From positions 1 to 24,245 of the forward strand of contig JAILNL010000212.1 in the NCBI GenBank assembly GCA_024691625.1: 24,245 bases of DNA. The letters are read 5' to 3'. Each line of letters starts with the position of its first letter. Position 1 is the first letter of the stretch. Origin of the DNA: Schwartzia sp. (in: firmicutes) (lineage in GTDB: Bacteria > Bacillota > Negativicutes > Selenomonadales > Selenomonadaceae). A program made the translations under genes and the position numbers. Under the pieces are notes generated by a model that did no database searches, had not been told where the DNA came from, and was given only the letters and a program-made list of their open reading frames with translations. Positions 8,491 through 16,355 of this stretch are shown here, piece by piece.

Positions 8491-8531
8491 AAAAGACAAA
8501 AAGTCAAAATATATTTGACTTTTTGTCTTTT
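8491..8531 (+). terminator. Intrinsic terminator after the GT11 gene, overlapping the clpB promoter
   Basis: A perfect 18-bp inverted repeat (8491-8508 with 8514-8531, loop ATATA) ends in a T-run. The right arm contains TTGACT, which also serves as -35 box for clpB. Confidence 0.8.
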
Positions 8532-8542
8532 TGCTTTATAAT
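8515..8542 (+). promoter_or_regulatory. clpB promoter inside the terminator hairpin
   Basis: TTGACT at 8515-8520, a 16-base spacer and TATAAT at 8537-8542. The -35 lies in the AGTCAAA...TTTGACT palindrome. No CIRCE element and no CtsR tandem heptamer were found. A 7-bp hairpin (GTCAGGA 8553-8559 with TCCTGAC 8567-8573) lies at the predicted 5' end of the transcript. Confidence 0.65.
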
Positions 8543-8616
8543 GAAATCAGAAGTCAGGATGACGTCTCCTGACCTTAAAAAGAAAATTGCGTTCTTGCGT
8601 TAAGGAGGGAACGAAT

Positions 8617-11187
8617 ATGGGAGAAGAAAAATATACACAGAAAACATTAACGGCGCTTCAGACTGCACAGCAGACAGCGGCGCTGCATTATCATCAGGAA
8701 ATCACAAGCGCTCACCTTTTGCTTGCTCTTGCCAAAGAGCCTGAGGGACTTTTGCAGACGATTTTTGATGAGGCAAATACGGATATTCCTATGCTCAAGG
8801 CCCGCCTTGAGCAGGAGCTTTCAAAAATTCCGAGCGTCAAGGGACAGGAACGCCTCAGCATGGGCGTTGACCTTGCGCGTGTTATGGCAAAGGCAGAAGC
8901 CACAGCCAAGAACATGAAGGATGAATTCATAAGCACGGAGCATCTGCTTCTTGCGCTTGTGACGGACGGAAGCGATGAGATTCAGAGAATCTGCAAGGAT
9001 TTCGGACTGACGAAATCCAAGATTGAAGCATCAATCAAAAAGAACAGAAAACAGAATGTCACCAGCGATCATCCGGAGGACGGCTACAAGTCACTTGAAA
9101 AATACGGACGGGACCTTACGGCGGCAGCACGTGCCGGAAAACTTGATCCTGTAATCGGACGTGATGAGGAAATACGGCGTACGGTTGAAATCCTTTCCCG
9201 CAGGACTAAAAACAATCCTGTGCTTATCGGTGAACCAGGCGTAGGCAAAACGGCTATCGTCGAAGGGCTTGCGCGTCGTATTATTGCGGGAGATGTACCT
9301 GAGTCGCTGAAGAACAAAACACTGTATTCCCTTGATATGGGTTCACTTGTTGCAGGCGCAAAATTCCGCGGCGAGTTCGAGGAGCGCCTTAAGGCTGTGC
9401 TCAACGAAATTGTTAAATCAGATGGACAGATTCTGCTGTTCATTGATGAGGTGCATACTGTCGTCGGAGCCGGTGCTGCAGAGGGTGCTATGGACGCAGG
9501 GAATCTTCTGAAACCTATGCTTGCACGCGGCGAGCTCCGCTGTATCGGCGCAACGACTTTGAACGAGTATCGCAAGTACATTGAAAAGGATACGGCTCTT
9601 GAACGTCGTTTCCAGCCTGTTATGGTCGGACAGCCGACACTTGAGGATACTATTTCTATCCTGCGCGGACTGAAGGAACGCTACGAGGTACATCATGGTG
9701 TCCGTATCCGTGATGCGGCGCTTGTTGCAGCCGCGACACTTTCGGACAGATATATTTCAGACCGTTTCCTGCCTGATAAGGCAATTGACCTTGTGGATGA
9801 AGCTGCGGCCAAACTCCGCACGGAGATTGAATCGGTGCCTGCGCCCATTGATGAGGTTCAGCGCAAAATAATGCAGCTTGAAATTGAAGAGCAGGCACTT
9901 AATAAAGAAACCGATGAAGCTTCGAAGGCCCGTTTGGAATCTATTCAGAAGGAAAAAGAGACACTCAGACAGAAGGAAGCAGACCTTCGTTCGCGCTGGG
10001 AGGCAGAGAAGCAGGGCATACTGCGTGTACGCGCAATCAAGAAGGAAATGGATGAGGCGCGCGGACAGATGGAGCAGGCTGAACGAAGCGGCGACCTTAT
10101 GAAGGCATCTGAAATCAAGTACAGCCGTCTGCCTGAGCTTGAAAGACAGCTTAAAGAGGAAGAACAGAAGGCCTCTGAAAAGACGGACAGCCGTCTTTTG
10201 AAGGAAGAAGTAAGTGAGGAAGATATTGCGCAGGTTGTAAGCCGTTGGACGGGAATTCCTGTGACGAAGATGCTGACAGGTGAACGCGAGAAGCTCATAC
10301 ATCTGGAGGATGTTCTGCATGAACGTGTTGTAGGACAGGATGAGGCTGTTACGGTCGTAAGCCAGGCAATACTGCGTGCGCGTGCCGGTATCAAGGACCC
10401 TAACCGACCAATTGGTTCGTTCATATTCCTTGGCCCAACCGGTGTCGGTAAGACGGAGCTGGGAAAAACCTTGGCGGAAGCGCTGTTTGATGATGAGCGC
10501 AGCATGATTCGCATTGATATGTCCGAGTATATGGAGAAGCATTCGGTGGCACGTCTTATCGGAGCGCCTCCGGGATATGTAGGATATGATGAGGGAGGTC
10601 AGCTTACCGAGGCTGTGCGCCGCCGTCCATACAGCGTCATACTTCTTGATGAAATCGAGAAGGCGCATCGCGACGTATTCAACGTACTTCTGCAGATTCT
10701 TGACGATGGACGCCTTACGGACGGTAAGGGCCGTGTGGTAAATTTCAAAAACACGGTCATTATAATGACATCAAACCTCGGTTCCCATGAAATCCTCAAT
10801 AAGGATTTTGATGAAGCAAAGGGAGCGGTAAAAGACCTTTTGAAGGAATATTTCCGTCCTGAGTTCCTGAACCGCGTTGATGATATCGTTGTATTCAAGG
10901 CGCTTGACAAGGCGCAGGTTCGCGAAATTGCGGCGCATCTTCTTGCAGGGCTTGGAAAGAGGCTTGAAAAGCAGGTCAAACTGCATCTTAAATGGACGGA
11001 TGCGGCACTTAACGCTCTTGCTGAGCAGGGCTTTGACCCGAATTTCGGAGCGCGTCCGCTTCGCCGTCTGCTGAGTCATACGATTGAGACACTGCTTTCG
11101 GAGAAAATTATCCGTGGAGACGTGCAGGAAGGAGATACGGTTTCCGTAGATGTAAGCGGAGGCGTGTTCACTGCTGAAAAAGCATAA
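8617..11187 (+). CDS. clpB: ATP-dependent chaperone ClpB
   Basis: ClpB is a hexameric AAA+ disaggregase in the cytoplasm that rescues aggregated proteins together with DnaK. The 856-aa product has the family's usual length. Order of parts: an N-terminal double repeat (about 5-145), AAA+ module 1 with Walker A GEPGVGKT (205-212) and Walker B LLFIDEVH, the long coiled-coil M domain (about 400-525, rich in Glu, Lys and Gln) that marks ClpB against ClpA/ClpC, AAA+ module 2 with Walker A GPTGVGKT (606-613) and Walker [11 protein letters not shown], and the small C-terminal domain with the GARPLRR motif. The start is ATG 8617, behind AAGGAGG at 8602-8608. It is a single-gene unit with its own promoter and terminator. 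Confidence 0.98.
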   Translation: MGEEKYTQKTLTALQTAQQTAALHYHQEITSAHLLLALAKEPEGLLQTIFDEANTDIPMLKARLEQELSKIPSVKGQERLSMGVDLARVMAKAEATAKNMKDEFISTEHLLLALVTDGSDEIQRICKDFGLTKSKIEASIKKNRKQNVTSDHPEDGYKSLEKYGRDLTAAARAGKLDPVIGRDEEIRRTVEILSRRTKNNPVLIGEPGVGKTAIVEGLARRIIAGDVPESLKNKTLYSLDMGSLVAGAKFRGEFEERLKAVLNEIVKSDGQILLFIDEVHTVVGAGAAEGAMDAGNLLKPMLARGELRCIGATTLNEYRKYIEKDTALERRFQPVMVGQPTLEDTISILRGLKERYEVHHGVRIRDAALVAAATLSDRYISDRFLPDKAIDLVDEAAAKLRTEIESVPAPIDEVQRKIMQLEIEEQALNKETDEASKARLESIQKEKETLRQKEADLRSRWEAEKQGILRVRAIKKEMDEARGQMEQAERSGDLMKASEIKYSRLPELERQLKEEEQKASEKTDSRLLKEEVSEEDIAQVVSRWTGIPVTKMLTGEREKLIHLEDVLHERVVGQDEAVTVVSQAILRARAGIKDPNRPIGSFIFLGPTGVGKTELGKTLAEALFDDERSMIRIDMSEYMEKHSVARLIGAPPGYVGYDEGGQLTEAVRRRPYSVILLDEIEKAHRDVFNVLLQILDDGRLTDGKGRVVNFKNTVIIMTSNLGSHEILNKDFDEAKGAVKDLLKEYFRPEFLNRVDDIVVFKALDKAQVREIAAHLLAGLGKRLEKQVKLHLKWTDAALNALAEQGFDPNFGARPLRRLLSHTIETLLSEKIIRGDVQEGDTVSVDVSGGVFTAEKA

Positions 11188-11200
11188 TAATCTATTAAAA

Positions 11201-11243
11201 AACAGCTCAGACTGATTTCATTGAGATTTCAGTCTGAGCTGTT
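11201..11243 (+). terminator. Intrinsic terminator after clpB
   Basis: A 15-bp perfect stem (11201-11215 with 11229-11243), a 13-base loop, preceded by A-run and followed by AATTTATTTA. Strong hairpin with a weak T-tract. Confidence 0.75.
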
Positions 11244-11280
11244 AATTTATTTACGAACATGCATGACAGGTGGTATCGCT

Positions 11281-12225
11281 TTGAAAAAGATTTTTTTAAC
11301 GGCCATTGTGACGTTTGTTATCACGATGACTTTTTTTATCGGTATAATTATATATTTCGCGGGAAGCCTTTTTATTGACATGGCACTAAGACGCGGTTCA
11401 ATGGGTGATCCGCAGGCACCTCCTGCCGTTTTTAGAAGTGCCATAGAAGGAAACGGAAAGGCAATTAAGACGGCGCCTCACCCGGATTTTGAGGAGGCAA
11501 AATGGTCCATACAGTCCTTTGACGGACTGACACTGAAGGCCACGCATTTCATTCCAAAAACTGATTCTCACCGCTGGGTCATAATTGTCCACGGGTACGG
11601 TCTTGGGCAGGAATACATCTGGGATTACGCTGAGGAATATCTGAAGGCTGGCTACCATGCGGTGACACCGGATATGCGTTCTTCCGGGGACAGCGAGGGG
11701 AAATATCTGACCATGGGTGCCCTTGAAAGCCGTGATGTTAATGATTGGGCCCGCAAGATAAGAAAGCATGACCCCAATGCGGATATCCTCCTGCATGGTG
11801 TTTCCATGGGAGCAGCAACGGTAATGCTGGCGGCAGCGCAGCCTGCTCCGGGAATTGATGCGGTTATTGAAGACAGTGGGTATTCCGGGCTCAAAAAGCT
11901 TTTCGCAGAAGAAATTGATAAAATTCTGGGGATGCCAAGCTTTCCTCTGCTTGAGATTGCAGATGCATTCTGTGAACGGCGTGCAGGCTTCAGCTTTGCA
12001 GAAGCGTCCCCGGAGAGCGTTGTTTCGGATGTCAGGATTCCGGTGCTGTTCATTCATGGGGACGAAGACAAGCTTGTGCCATACAATATGATGCAGGAAA
12101 TGTATGAAGCATGCAAGGCGCCCGGGAAACAGCAGTATACGGCAAAGGGGTTTCCGCACGCGGCGGCATACCAGGATAAAAATTATTTCCCGACGGTGTT
12201 TCGCTTTGCGGAGCGAAATTTGTAA
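11281..12225 (+). CDS. Membrane-anchored alpha/beta hydrolase
   Basis: The 314-aa product has one N-terminal membrane segment (about residues 4-28), then an alpha/beta hydrolase fold that would face outside. Visible motifs: the oxyanion region VHGYGLGQ, the nucleophile elbow GVSMG with Ser175, an acidic candidate in GDEDKLVP (Asp261 or Asp263) and His293 (FPHAAAY). It resembles the Bacillus YqkD-like hydrolases; the substrate is unknown, and esterase or peptidase action are both possible. I chose TTG 11281 as start because AGGTGG (11268-11273) lies 7 bases upstream; ATG 11263 is in frame but has no ribosome binding site, and further upstream the frame runs into the clpB terminator. No clear promoter was found, so it may be read from clpB or from a weak site. 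Confidence 0.85.
   Translation: MKKIFLTAIVTFVITMTFFIGIIIYFAGSLFIDMALRRGSMGDPQAPPAVFRSAIEGNGKAIKTAPHPDFEEAKWSIQSFDGLTLKATHFIPKTDSHRWVIIVHGYGLGQEYIWDYAEEYLKAGYHAVTPDMRSSGDSEGKYLTMGALESRDVNDWARKIRKHDPNADILLHGVSMGAATVMLAAAQPAPGIDAVIEDSGYSGLKKLFAEEIDKILGMPSFPLLEIADAFCERRAGFSFAEASPESVVSDVRIPVLFIHGDEDKLVPYNMMQEMYEACKAPGKQQYTAKGFPHAAAYQDKNYFPTVFRFAERNL
12199..12222 (+). terminator. Weak possible terminator at the hydrolase stop codon
   Basis: TTTCGCT (12199-12205) pairs with AGCGAAA (12212-12218), followed by TTTG. It lies inside the last codons of the hydrolase gene, and the T-tract is short. Confidence 0.35.
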
Positions 12226-12232
12226 ATCGGTG

Positions 12233-12308
12233 TTATGTCAAGCTGGCGCTTGACGAAACGTAAAGAAGCAGGGTTGCTTTTGGCAAACCTGCTTCTTTAC
12301 GTTAGAAC
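12233..12308 (+). repeat. Paired-hairpin repeat module, copy 1 (upstream of dnaX)
   Basis: TTATGTC opens a 7-bp hairpin (GTCAAGC 12237-12243, loop TGGC, GCTTGAC 12248-12254). GACGAAAC follows, and then a long hairpin with a perfect 16-bp stem (12257-12272 with 12288-12303) whose loop contains TTTTGGCAAA. TTGGCA (12280-12285) and TAGAAC (12303-12308) are spaced like a promoter (17 bases). Copy 2 lies about 140 bases downstream in the same orientation. Confidence 0.75.
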
Positions 12309-12340
12309 TCGGTAAAAACCTCGTTGAAATGCTGACATAG

Positions 12341-12445
12341 GAAGTTTTGCTTTTGGCAAAAATTGAACTAATGCATTATGTCGAGGCAAGCTCGACGAAA
12401 CTTAAAAGATAATGTTTTGGCAAACATTATCCTTTAAGTTATAAT
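12341..12445 (+). repeat. Paired-hairpin repeat module, copy 2, with linking hairpin
   Basis: A linking hairpin (TTTTGC 12345-12350 with GCAAAA 12356-12361) comes first. Then TTATGTC opens hairpin 1 (GTCGAG 12380-12385 with CTCGAC 12391-12396), followed by GACGAAAC and a long hairpin (12399-12414 with 12425-12440, 15 of 16 pairs) with loop TTTTGGCAAA. The loop and linkers match copy 1, while the arms of both hairpins differ in sequence but stay complementary. Confidence 0.75.
12417..12445 (+). promoter_or_regulatory. dnaX promoter with -35 in the repeat loop
   Basis: TTGGCA at 12417-12422 lies in the hairpin loop, the spacer of 17 bases is the right arm of the stem, and TATAAT is at 12440-12445. 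The dnaX ribosome binding site (AAAGGAG, 12461-12467) follows closely. Confidence 0.65.
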
Positions 12446-12475
12446 ATCTTTATGATGCGGAAAGGAGCGGAGAAA

Positions 12476-14338
12476 ATGGCGTATGTTGCGCTGTACAGAA
12501 AATGGAGACCGAAAACCTTCTCAGATCTTGTGGGGCAGGAGCACGTCAGCCGTACCCTTTCACAGGCAATTGAGACAGGACGCGTAGGACACGCATACCT
12601 TTTTTCGGGTCCGCGCGGTACAGGAAAGACGAGTACGGCTAAAATTCTGGCAAAGGCTCTTAACTGTGAGCAGGGACCGACCACGGAGCCATGCAATGAA
12701 TGTGAGAGCTGTCGCAGGGTAAATGACGGAACATCTATGGATGTTTTTGAAATCGATGCCGCGTCAAACCGAGGTATTGATGAAATCCGCGACCTTCGGG
12801 AAACTGTAAAGTTTGCGCCGGCAAACGGGAAATATAAGGTATATATTATCGACGAGGTTCACATGCTTACTTCGGAAGCCTTTAACGCGCTTCTGAAAAC
12901 ACTGGAGGAACCTCCGGAACGTGTGGTTTTCATACTTGCAACAACTGAGATACATAAGGTGCCTGCAACGATACAGTCACGCTGCCAACGGTATGACTTT
13001 AAGCGTATTTCAGGAAGGCATATAGCAGAACGTCTCCGTTATGTTGCGGATAACTCGGGGATTTCTGCGGACGAAGCGGCACTTTCACTTATTGCCCGTG
13101 AATCTGCAGGCGGTATGCGTGATGCGCTGTCAACTCTCGACCAGTGTGCATCCCTGGCAGAGGAAAAGGTCAGCGAGGATATTGTCAGGGAGGTCTTGGG
13201 GCTTGTCGGGCATGACTGGGTAGTACGTATTTTGAAGGCGGTTTCAGGGCACAATGCAGCGGAAGCACTGAAGGCACTGAGTGAGCTGATACAGGAAGGC
13301 AAGGATCTCAAGCAGCTTATCGGAGAGATGATTGCAGAACTGAGGTCTATAATGGTATATCAGGCCGTCGGGACATCAGACGGGATTGATTTTTACGAAA
13401 CATCTGAGGAGACCTTGAAGGAGGGGGCGGCTATGTTTGCTCCCGAAGCATTTGCACCTATGCTGGAAAGACTTCATGCGGCGCTATCGGAGCTGAGGTG
13501 GACTTCAGAGCCGCGTATTGCGGTTGAGACAGCCATTCTTGAGCTATGCAGACCTCAGACAGCAGGAACGGCTGCAATAGGTACATCTGCTGCTGCGGCG
13601 GTGCAGGGGGCAGATTCGGTTCGTATTGCGCAGCTGGAGGCGCGGCTGCAGGAGCTTTCGGCAGCTTTGGCGGCACGTCCTGTACATTCGGCTCCGCCTA
13701 TGCGGTCCGGTATGCCGGGTGCCGCAAAAAAGACAGCGGTGCACCCGGCTGTATCTGCACCGGGCAATGTGCCGGCAGGACAGCTGAAGATATCTCCGGA
13801 AGGGCAGAAGCTGTGGCAGGATTTGCTTGCAAATATATCCTCGGAGCCGAAATATAAGCTCATTGGAGATTTCCTGTCGCGTGGGCAGTTTGGAGGCTGG
13901 AACAAGGGAATGTTCCGCGTTTTCATGCGTAGTCCGTTTTTGGTGAGACGGCTTGAGCAGGACGATTATAAAGGCCTTGTTGAGTCGCGCCTTGCACTTA
14001 TTACAGGGCAGCCCATGCGGCTGCTGTGCGAGGTCGCGGGGGATTTGACTCCGCAGGCGCCGCGTCCTATGCCGAAGAAAAAGCCGGAAGAAAAGTCTCC
14101 GCTTGAGCAGCAGGTGCAGAAGGATATAGAATCCATGAGCCCCGATGCGCGTAAGCAGATGGATACGGCCATGGCGGTATTTGGGAATCATTTTGTGGAG
14201 GTTCAGGAGAATAAGGGGGAAGCCTCTTCCGTGGATATGGAAGCACCTCCTCAGGAAGAGGACATACCGCTTCCAACAGACGAAGATGCGCCGTTCCCTG
14301 ACGAAGAGGATATGCCGCCGGTTCCGCCTGAGGAATGA
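12476..14338 (+). CDS. dnaX: DNA polymerase III subunit tau/gamma
   Basis: DnaX is the ATPase of the clamp loader; the full form (tau) also ties polymerase to helicase. The start is ATG 12476, with AAAGGAG at 12461-12467. The 620-aa product shows MAYVALYRKWRPKTF, Walker A GPRGTGKT (45-52), a zinc site with Cys64, Cys73, Cys76 and Cys79, Walker B DEVHML, the sensor NALLKTLEEPP and the SRC motif (QSRCQRYDF). From about 370 the sequence is Ala/Pro-rich and low in complexity, then a conserved C-terminal domain, and a very acidic tail (about 585-620). In the linker the codons GCA AAA AAG (13724-13732) form the slippery heptamer A AAA AAG (separate entry). It is the first gene of the unit dnaX-ybaB-recR-bofA. 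Confidence 0.97.
   Translation: MAYVALYRKWRPKTFSDLVGQEHVSRTLSQAIETGRVGHAYLFSGPRGTGKTSTAKILAKALNCEQGPTTEPCNECESCRRVNDGTSMDVFEIDAASNRGIDEIRDLRETVKFAPANGKYKVYIIDEVHMLTSEAFNALLKTLEEPPERVVFILATTEIHKVPATIQSRCQRYDFKRISGRHIAERLRYVADNSGISADEAALSLIARESAGGMRDALSTLDQCASLAEEKVSEDIVREVLGLVGHDWVVRILKAVSGHNAAEALKALSELIQEGKDLKQLIGEMIAELRSIMVYQAVGTSDGIDFYETSEETLKEGAAMFAPEAFAPMLERLHAALSELRWTSEPRIAVETAILELCRPQTAGTAAIGTSAAAAVQGADSVRIAQLEARLQELSAALAARPVHSAPPMRSGMPGAAKKTAVHPAVSAPGNVPAGQLKISPEGQKLWQDLLANISSEPKYKLIGDFLSRGQFGGWNKGMFRVFMRSPFLVRRLEQDDYKGLVESRLALITGQPMRLLCEVAGDLTPQAPRPMPKKKPEEKSPLEQQVQKDIESMSPDARKQMDTAMAVFGNHFVEVQENKGEASSVDMEAPPQEEDIPLPTDEDAPFPDEEDMPPVPPEE
13726..13857 (+). other. dnaX: Candidate programmed -1 frameshift site in dnaX and its -1 frame extension
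   Basis: A AAA AAG (13726-13732) is in the zero frame, the same heptamer that makes gamma in Escherichia coli dnaX. Four bases later a 7-bp stem (CGGTGCA 13737-13743 with TGCACCG 13756-13762) could act as stimulator. After a -1 slip the frame reads 41 codons to TAA at 13855-13857, giving about 460 aa: ATPase and oligomerisation domains without the tau C-terminus. No upstream Shine-Dalgarno-like stimulator is seen. Confidence 0.45.
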
Positions 14339-14426
14339 GCACGGGATTGACGGAAAAAGAAGACTTTGATATTCTAAGGTATGTATGTTTATTGCCCGAA
14401 AGGGTATGGAAGGGAGAATACCATTT

Positions 14427-14765
14427 ATGTACGGTGGAATGGGCGGCGGCATGGGCAACATGGGCGCCATGATGAAAAAAGTACAGAAGCTTCAGTCTCA
14501 GATGAAGCTGATGCAGGAAGAACTGAAAAAGAAAACGGTCGAGGTTTCCTCGGGCGGCGGTGTAGTTAAAGTAGTCATGAACGGGGACAAGGTGGTTCAG
14601 TCCCTTACGATAGCCAAGGAGGCAGTTGACCCTGAGGATGTAGAGATGCTTCAGGACCTCATCTCTGCGGCAGTTAATGAGTGCATGAAAAAGGTTGACG
14701 AGATGATGAGCGCTGAGATGAATAAGCTGACCAGCGGACTCGGACTCCCGCCGGGAATGATCTGA
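14427..14765 (+). CDS. ybaB: YbaB/EbfC-family nucleoid-associated protein
   Basis: This small DNA-binding protein of 112 aa is nearly always encoded between dnaX and recR. The start is ATG 14427, with GGAAGGGAG upstream (14408-14416); the alternative ATG 14406 has no ribosome binding site. The N-terminus is rich in Met and Gly ([18 protein letters not shown]), followed by a helix ([17 protein letters not shown]), a beta region ([20 protein letters not shown]) and a C-terminal helix ([19 protein letters not shown]) ending in LGLPPGM. All of this fits the family. It overlaps recR by one base. Confidence 0.95.
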   Translation: MYGGMGGGMGNMGAMMKKVQKLQSQMKLMQEELKKKTVEVSSGGGVVKVVMNGDKVVQSLTIAKEAVDPEDVEMLQDLISAAVNECMKKVDEMMSAEMNKLTSGLGLPPGMI

Positions 14766-15361
14766 TGCAGTATATTGCGCCGCTGGCAAAGCTCATTGAG
14801 CATTTCCGGGCGCTTCCGGGCATAGGCCCCAAAACGGCTGTGCGGCTTGCGTACCATGTGCTCGACATGGAGCCCGAAAAAGCGAAAGCACTTGCCGGCG
14901 CTATTGTTGAGGCAAAAGAAAAAATCGGGTTTTGCACAACGTGCTTTAATCTCAGCGACCGTAATCCATGTGAGATTTGTGCCAGCGAAAAGCGGGATCA
15001 CACAACTATCTGTGTTGTGGAGCAGCCGCAGGATGTCGCTGCGATGGAGCGTATGCATGACTATCACGGGGTGTACCATGTGCTTCATGGAGCCCTTTCT
15101 CCGCTGGAGGGAATCGGACCGGAAAAACTCCGTATCCATGAGCTTTTCGTGCGCCTTCAGTCAAGTGAGGTAAAAGAGATTATCATGGCGACAAATCCTA
15201 ATGTGGAAGGTGAAGCGACCGCAATGTATATTGCGCGTCTGCTGAAGCCGATGGGTATCCGTGTGACGCGTATTGCCCATGGGCTGCCTGTAGGAGGAGA
15301 CCTTGAGTACGCTGATGAGGTCACTCTCGCAAAAGCCATGGAAAATCGCGTGGAGCTTTGA
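14765..15361 (+). CDS. recR: Recombination mediator RecR
   Basis: RecR works with RecO (and RecF) to load RecA on gapped DNA. The 198-aa product has the normal length. It shows a helix-hairpin-helix ([18 protein letters not shown], about 16-33), a C4 zinc site with Cys57, Cys60, Cys69 and Cys72, a Toprim domain ([15 protein letters not shown] ... [23 protein letters not shown]) and the Walker-like C-terminal segment with [19 protein letters not shown]. The ATG shares its A with the TGA stop of ybaB, so translation is likely coupled. Confidence 0.97.
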   Translation: MQYIAPLAKLIEHFRALPGIGPKTAVRLAYHVLDMEPEKAKALAGAIVEAKEKIGFCTTCFNLSDRNPCEICASEKRDHTTICVVEQPQDVAAMERMHDYHGVYHVLHGALSPLEGIGPEKLRIHELFVRLQSSEVKEIIMATNPNVEGEATAMYIARLLKPMGIRVTRIAHGLPVGGDLEYADEVTLAKAMENRVEL

Positions 15362-15385
15362 TTCTGCGCTTAAGGAGGAATAATT

Positions 15386-15667
15386 ATGGATGCAGCTTCT
15401 GCTATAGGCGGGCCTGATTCATCGCTTGTTGTTGCTTGTGCGGTGGGTATTTTGGCGATATGCGTCATAACAAAGCTGATTAAACTTCCGATTGAACTGA
15501 TGATGAAATTCGTTTCGAACAGTGTCGTAGGTGCATTTATGCTGTTCGTTGCCAATTTCTTCGGACTCGGTATAAAGATAACGATACTTAAGGCTCTCTT
15601 TGCCGGTATCTGCGGTATACCGGGAGTTTTAATCATCATTATCTGGGAAAAATTTTTGGCTGGCTGA
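15386..15667 (+). CDS. bofA: BofA-family membrane protein (pro-sigma-K processing inhibitor family)
   Basis: In Bacillus subtilis BofA holds back the SpoIVFB protease that processes pro-sigma-K during sporulation. The 93-aa product has the family layout: an N-terminal membrane segment (about 13-31), the motif KLIKLPIELMMKFVSNSVVGA, a second hydrophobic stretch (FMLFVANFFGLGI) and a last one (LFAGICGIPGVLIIIIW). The start is ATG 15386, behind AAGGAGG (15372-15378), 24 bases after recR. The gene is found at this place in spore formers and also in relatives that no longer sporulate, so its presence does not prove sporulation. A terminator follows. Confidence 0.85.
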   Translation: MDAASAIGGPDSSLVVACAVGILAICVITKLIKLPIELMMKFVSNSVVGAFMLFVANFFGLGIKITILKALFAGICGIPGVLIIIIWEKFLAG

Positions 15668-15675
15668 CAGAAATA

Positions 15676-15716
15676 AAAAAACGCTGGCGAAGGCGTAAGC
15701 CTTGCCGGCGTTTTTC
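15676..15716. terminator. Intrinsic terminator, probably bidirectional
   Basis: AAAAACGCTGGCGAAGGC pairs with GCCTTGCCGGCGTTTTT (one G-T wobble, one bulge), loop GTAA, followed by TTTTT. It closes the dnaX-bofA unit and faces the end of the minus-strand membrane gene. Confidence 0.85.
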
Positions 15717-15734
15717 TTTTGCCGTGCGGATATT

Positions 15735-16091
15735 TTATGAAGCAAAGTGCTGTAAATAAATGACACAGCCGAACAGACAGAGCGAAAGGGAAATAAAGAG
15801 GAAAATTCCACGATTAAGCCACGGAGCTACGGAAGCAGAGAGCTTATCCGCATGCTTGCGCTGCACATACATGAGTATGAGTGCTGCAGCGAGAGATGCG
15901 TACATTCCGCGGTTCCAGTTGTCCATCATATCCCAGCCGGACGCGAGAAGGAACAGCGTAAGGCAGATGACAACAACAAGGATAATGTTTTCCCAGGGGC
16001 GGGGCTTCGGAGCCTCGACAAGCTTATCTTCTTCTTCAAGCTCATGAGCTGCGTTGATGTTTTTGCGGATGCGTTTGAACTGTTTTGCCAT
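15735..16091 (-). CDS. Small membrane protein of unknown function
   Basis: The 118-aa product is not recognised. The N-terminus is basic (MAKQFKRIRKNINAAHE), then comes an acidic patch (LEEEDKLVEAP) and three predicted membrane segments: NIILVVVICLTLFLLASGW, GMYASLAAALILMYV and GIFLFISLSLCLFGCVIYL. I chose ATG 16091 because GGTGG (16100-16105, minus strand) lies 8 bases upstream; an earlier ATG at 16106 would lie on the ribosome binding site. It is transcribed away from the AcoR-like regulator, from an extended -10 promoter, and no other gene shares the unit. Confidence 0.75.
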   Translation of the reverse strand: MAKQFKRIRKNINAAHELEEEDKLVEAPKPRPWENIILVVVICLTLFLLASGWDMMDNWNRGMYASLAAALILMYVQRKHADKLSASVAPWLNRGIFLFISLSLCLFGCVIYLQHFAS

Positions 16092-16133
16092 GAAATAAAC
16101 CACCAATCTTTAAAAATACTCAACCAGAAATGA

Positions 16134-16142
16134 ATTATACCA
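16134..16142 (-). promoter_or_regulatory. Extended -10 promoter for the small membrane gene
   Basis: On the minus strand TGGTATAAT gives TATAAT (16134-16139) with the TGn extension. No good -35 box is seen at 17 bases. The leader would be about 35 bases long. Confidence 0.5.
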
Positions 16143-16209
16143 TACTTTCCTTTTGCATGGGTAAGAAAAAATATGAATTGTGCAAAAACGGAAGGGCAGT
16201 GGAGTGCGT

Positions 16210-16255
16210 TTTACAATTTGGCATAAAATCGTGAGAAATTTTATATTTTTGTAAA
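16210..16255. repeat. Nested inverted repeat between divergent promoters
   Basis: TTTACAA (16210-16216) pairs with TTGTAAA (16249-16255), and inside it ATAAAAT (16223-16229) pairs with ATTTTAT (16238-16244). It lies 19 bases upstream of the -35 box of the AcoR-like regulator, a fitting place for an operator. Confidence 0.5.
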
Positions 16256-16273
16256 GTTTTTTACTGTGAATAA

Positions 16274-16302
16274 TTGCAGATACTATCGGAGACTGGTACA
16301 AT
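16274..16302 (+). promoter_or_regulatory. Promoter for the AcoR-like regulator
   Basis: TTGCAG (16274-16279), a 17-base spacer and TACAAT (16297-16302) with an extended TGG in front. The -35 match is weak, the extended -10 is good. Confidence 0.55.
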
Positions 16303-16355
16303 AAAAAATATATATGATTGGGAAAAACGATACAGAAAGCGAGGAATAAACGAAC

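Noticed and set aside
8491..8531. CtsR operator upstream of clpB
   Set aside because: CtsR binds a tandem direct heptamer repeat; here the GTCAAA units are inverted. The CIRCE element of HrcA is also absent.
9757..10668. Open frame of 303 codons on the minus strand
   Set aside because: It lies wholly within clpB, and its translation shows no family motif; it is a shadow of the M-domain coding strand.
13544..14470. Open frame of 308 codons on the minus strand, rich in Arg and Cys
   Set aside because: It overlaps dnaX and the start of ybaB, and its low-complexity product reflects the Ala/Pro/Glu-rich dnaX linker read backwards.
16217..16236. TTTGGCATAAAATCGTGAG as a sigma-54 promoter
   Set aside because: GG is not followed by GC at ten bases, so the -24/-12 pattern is missing.
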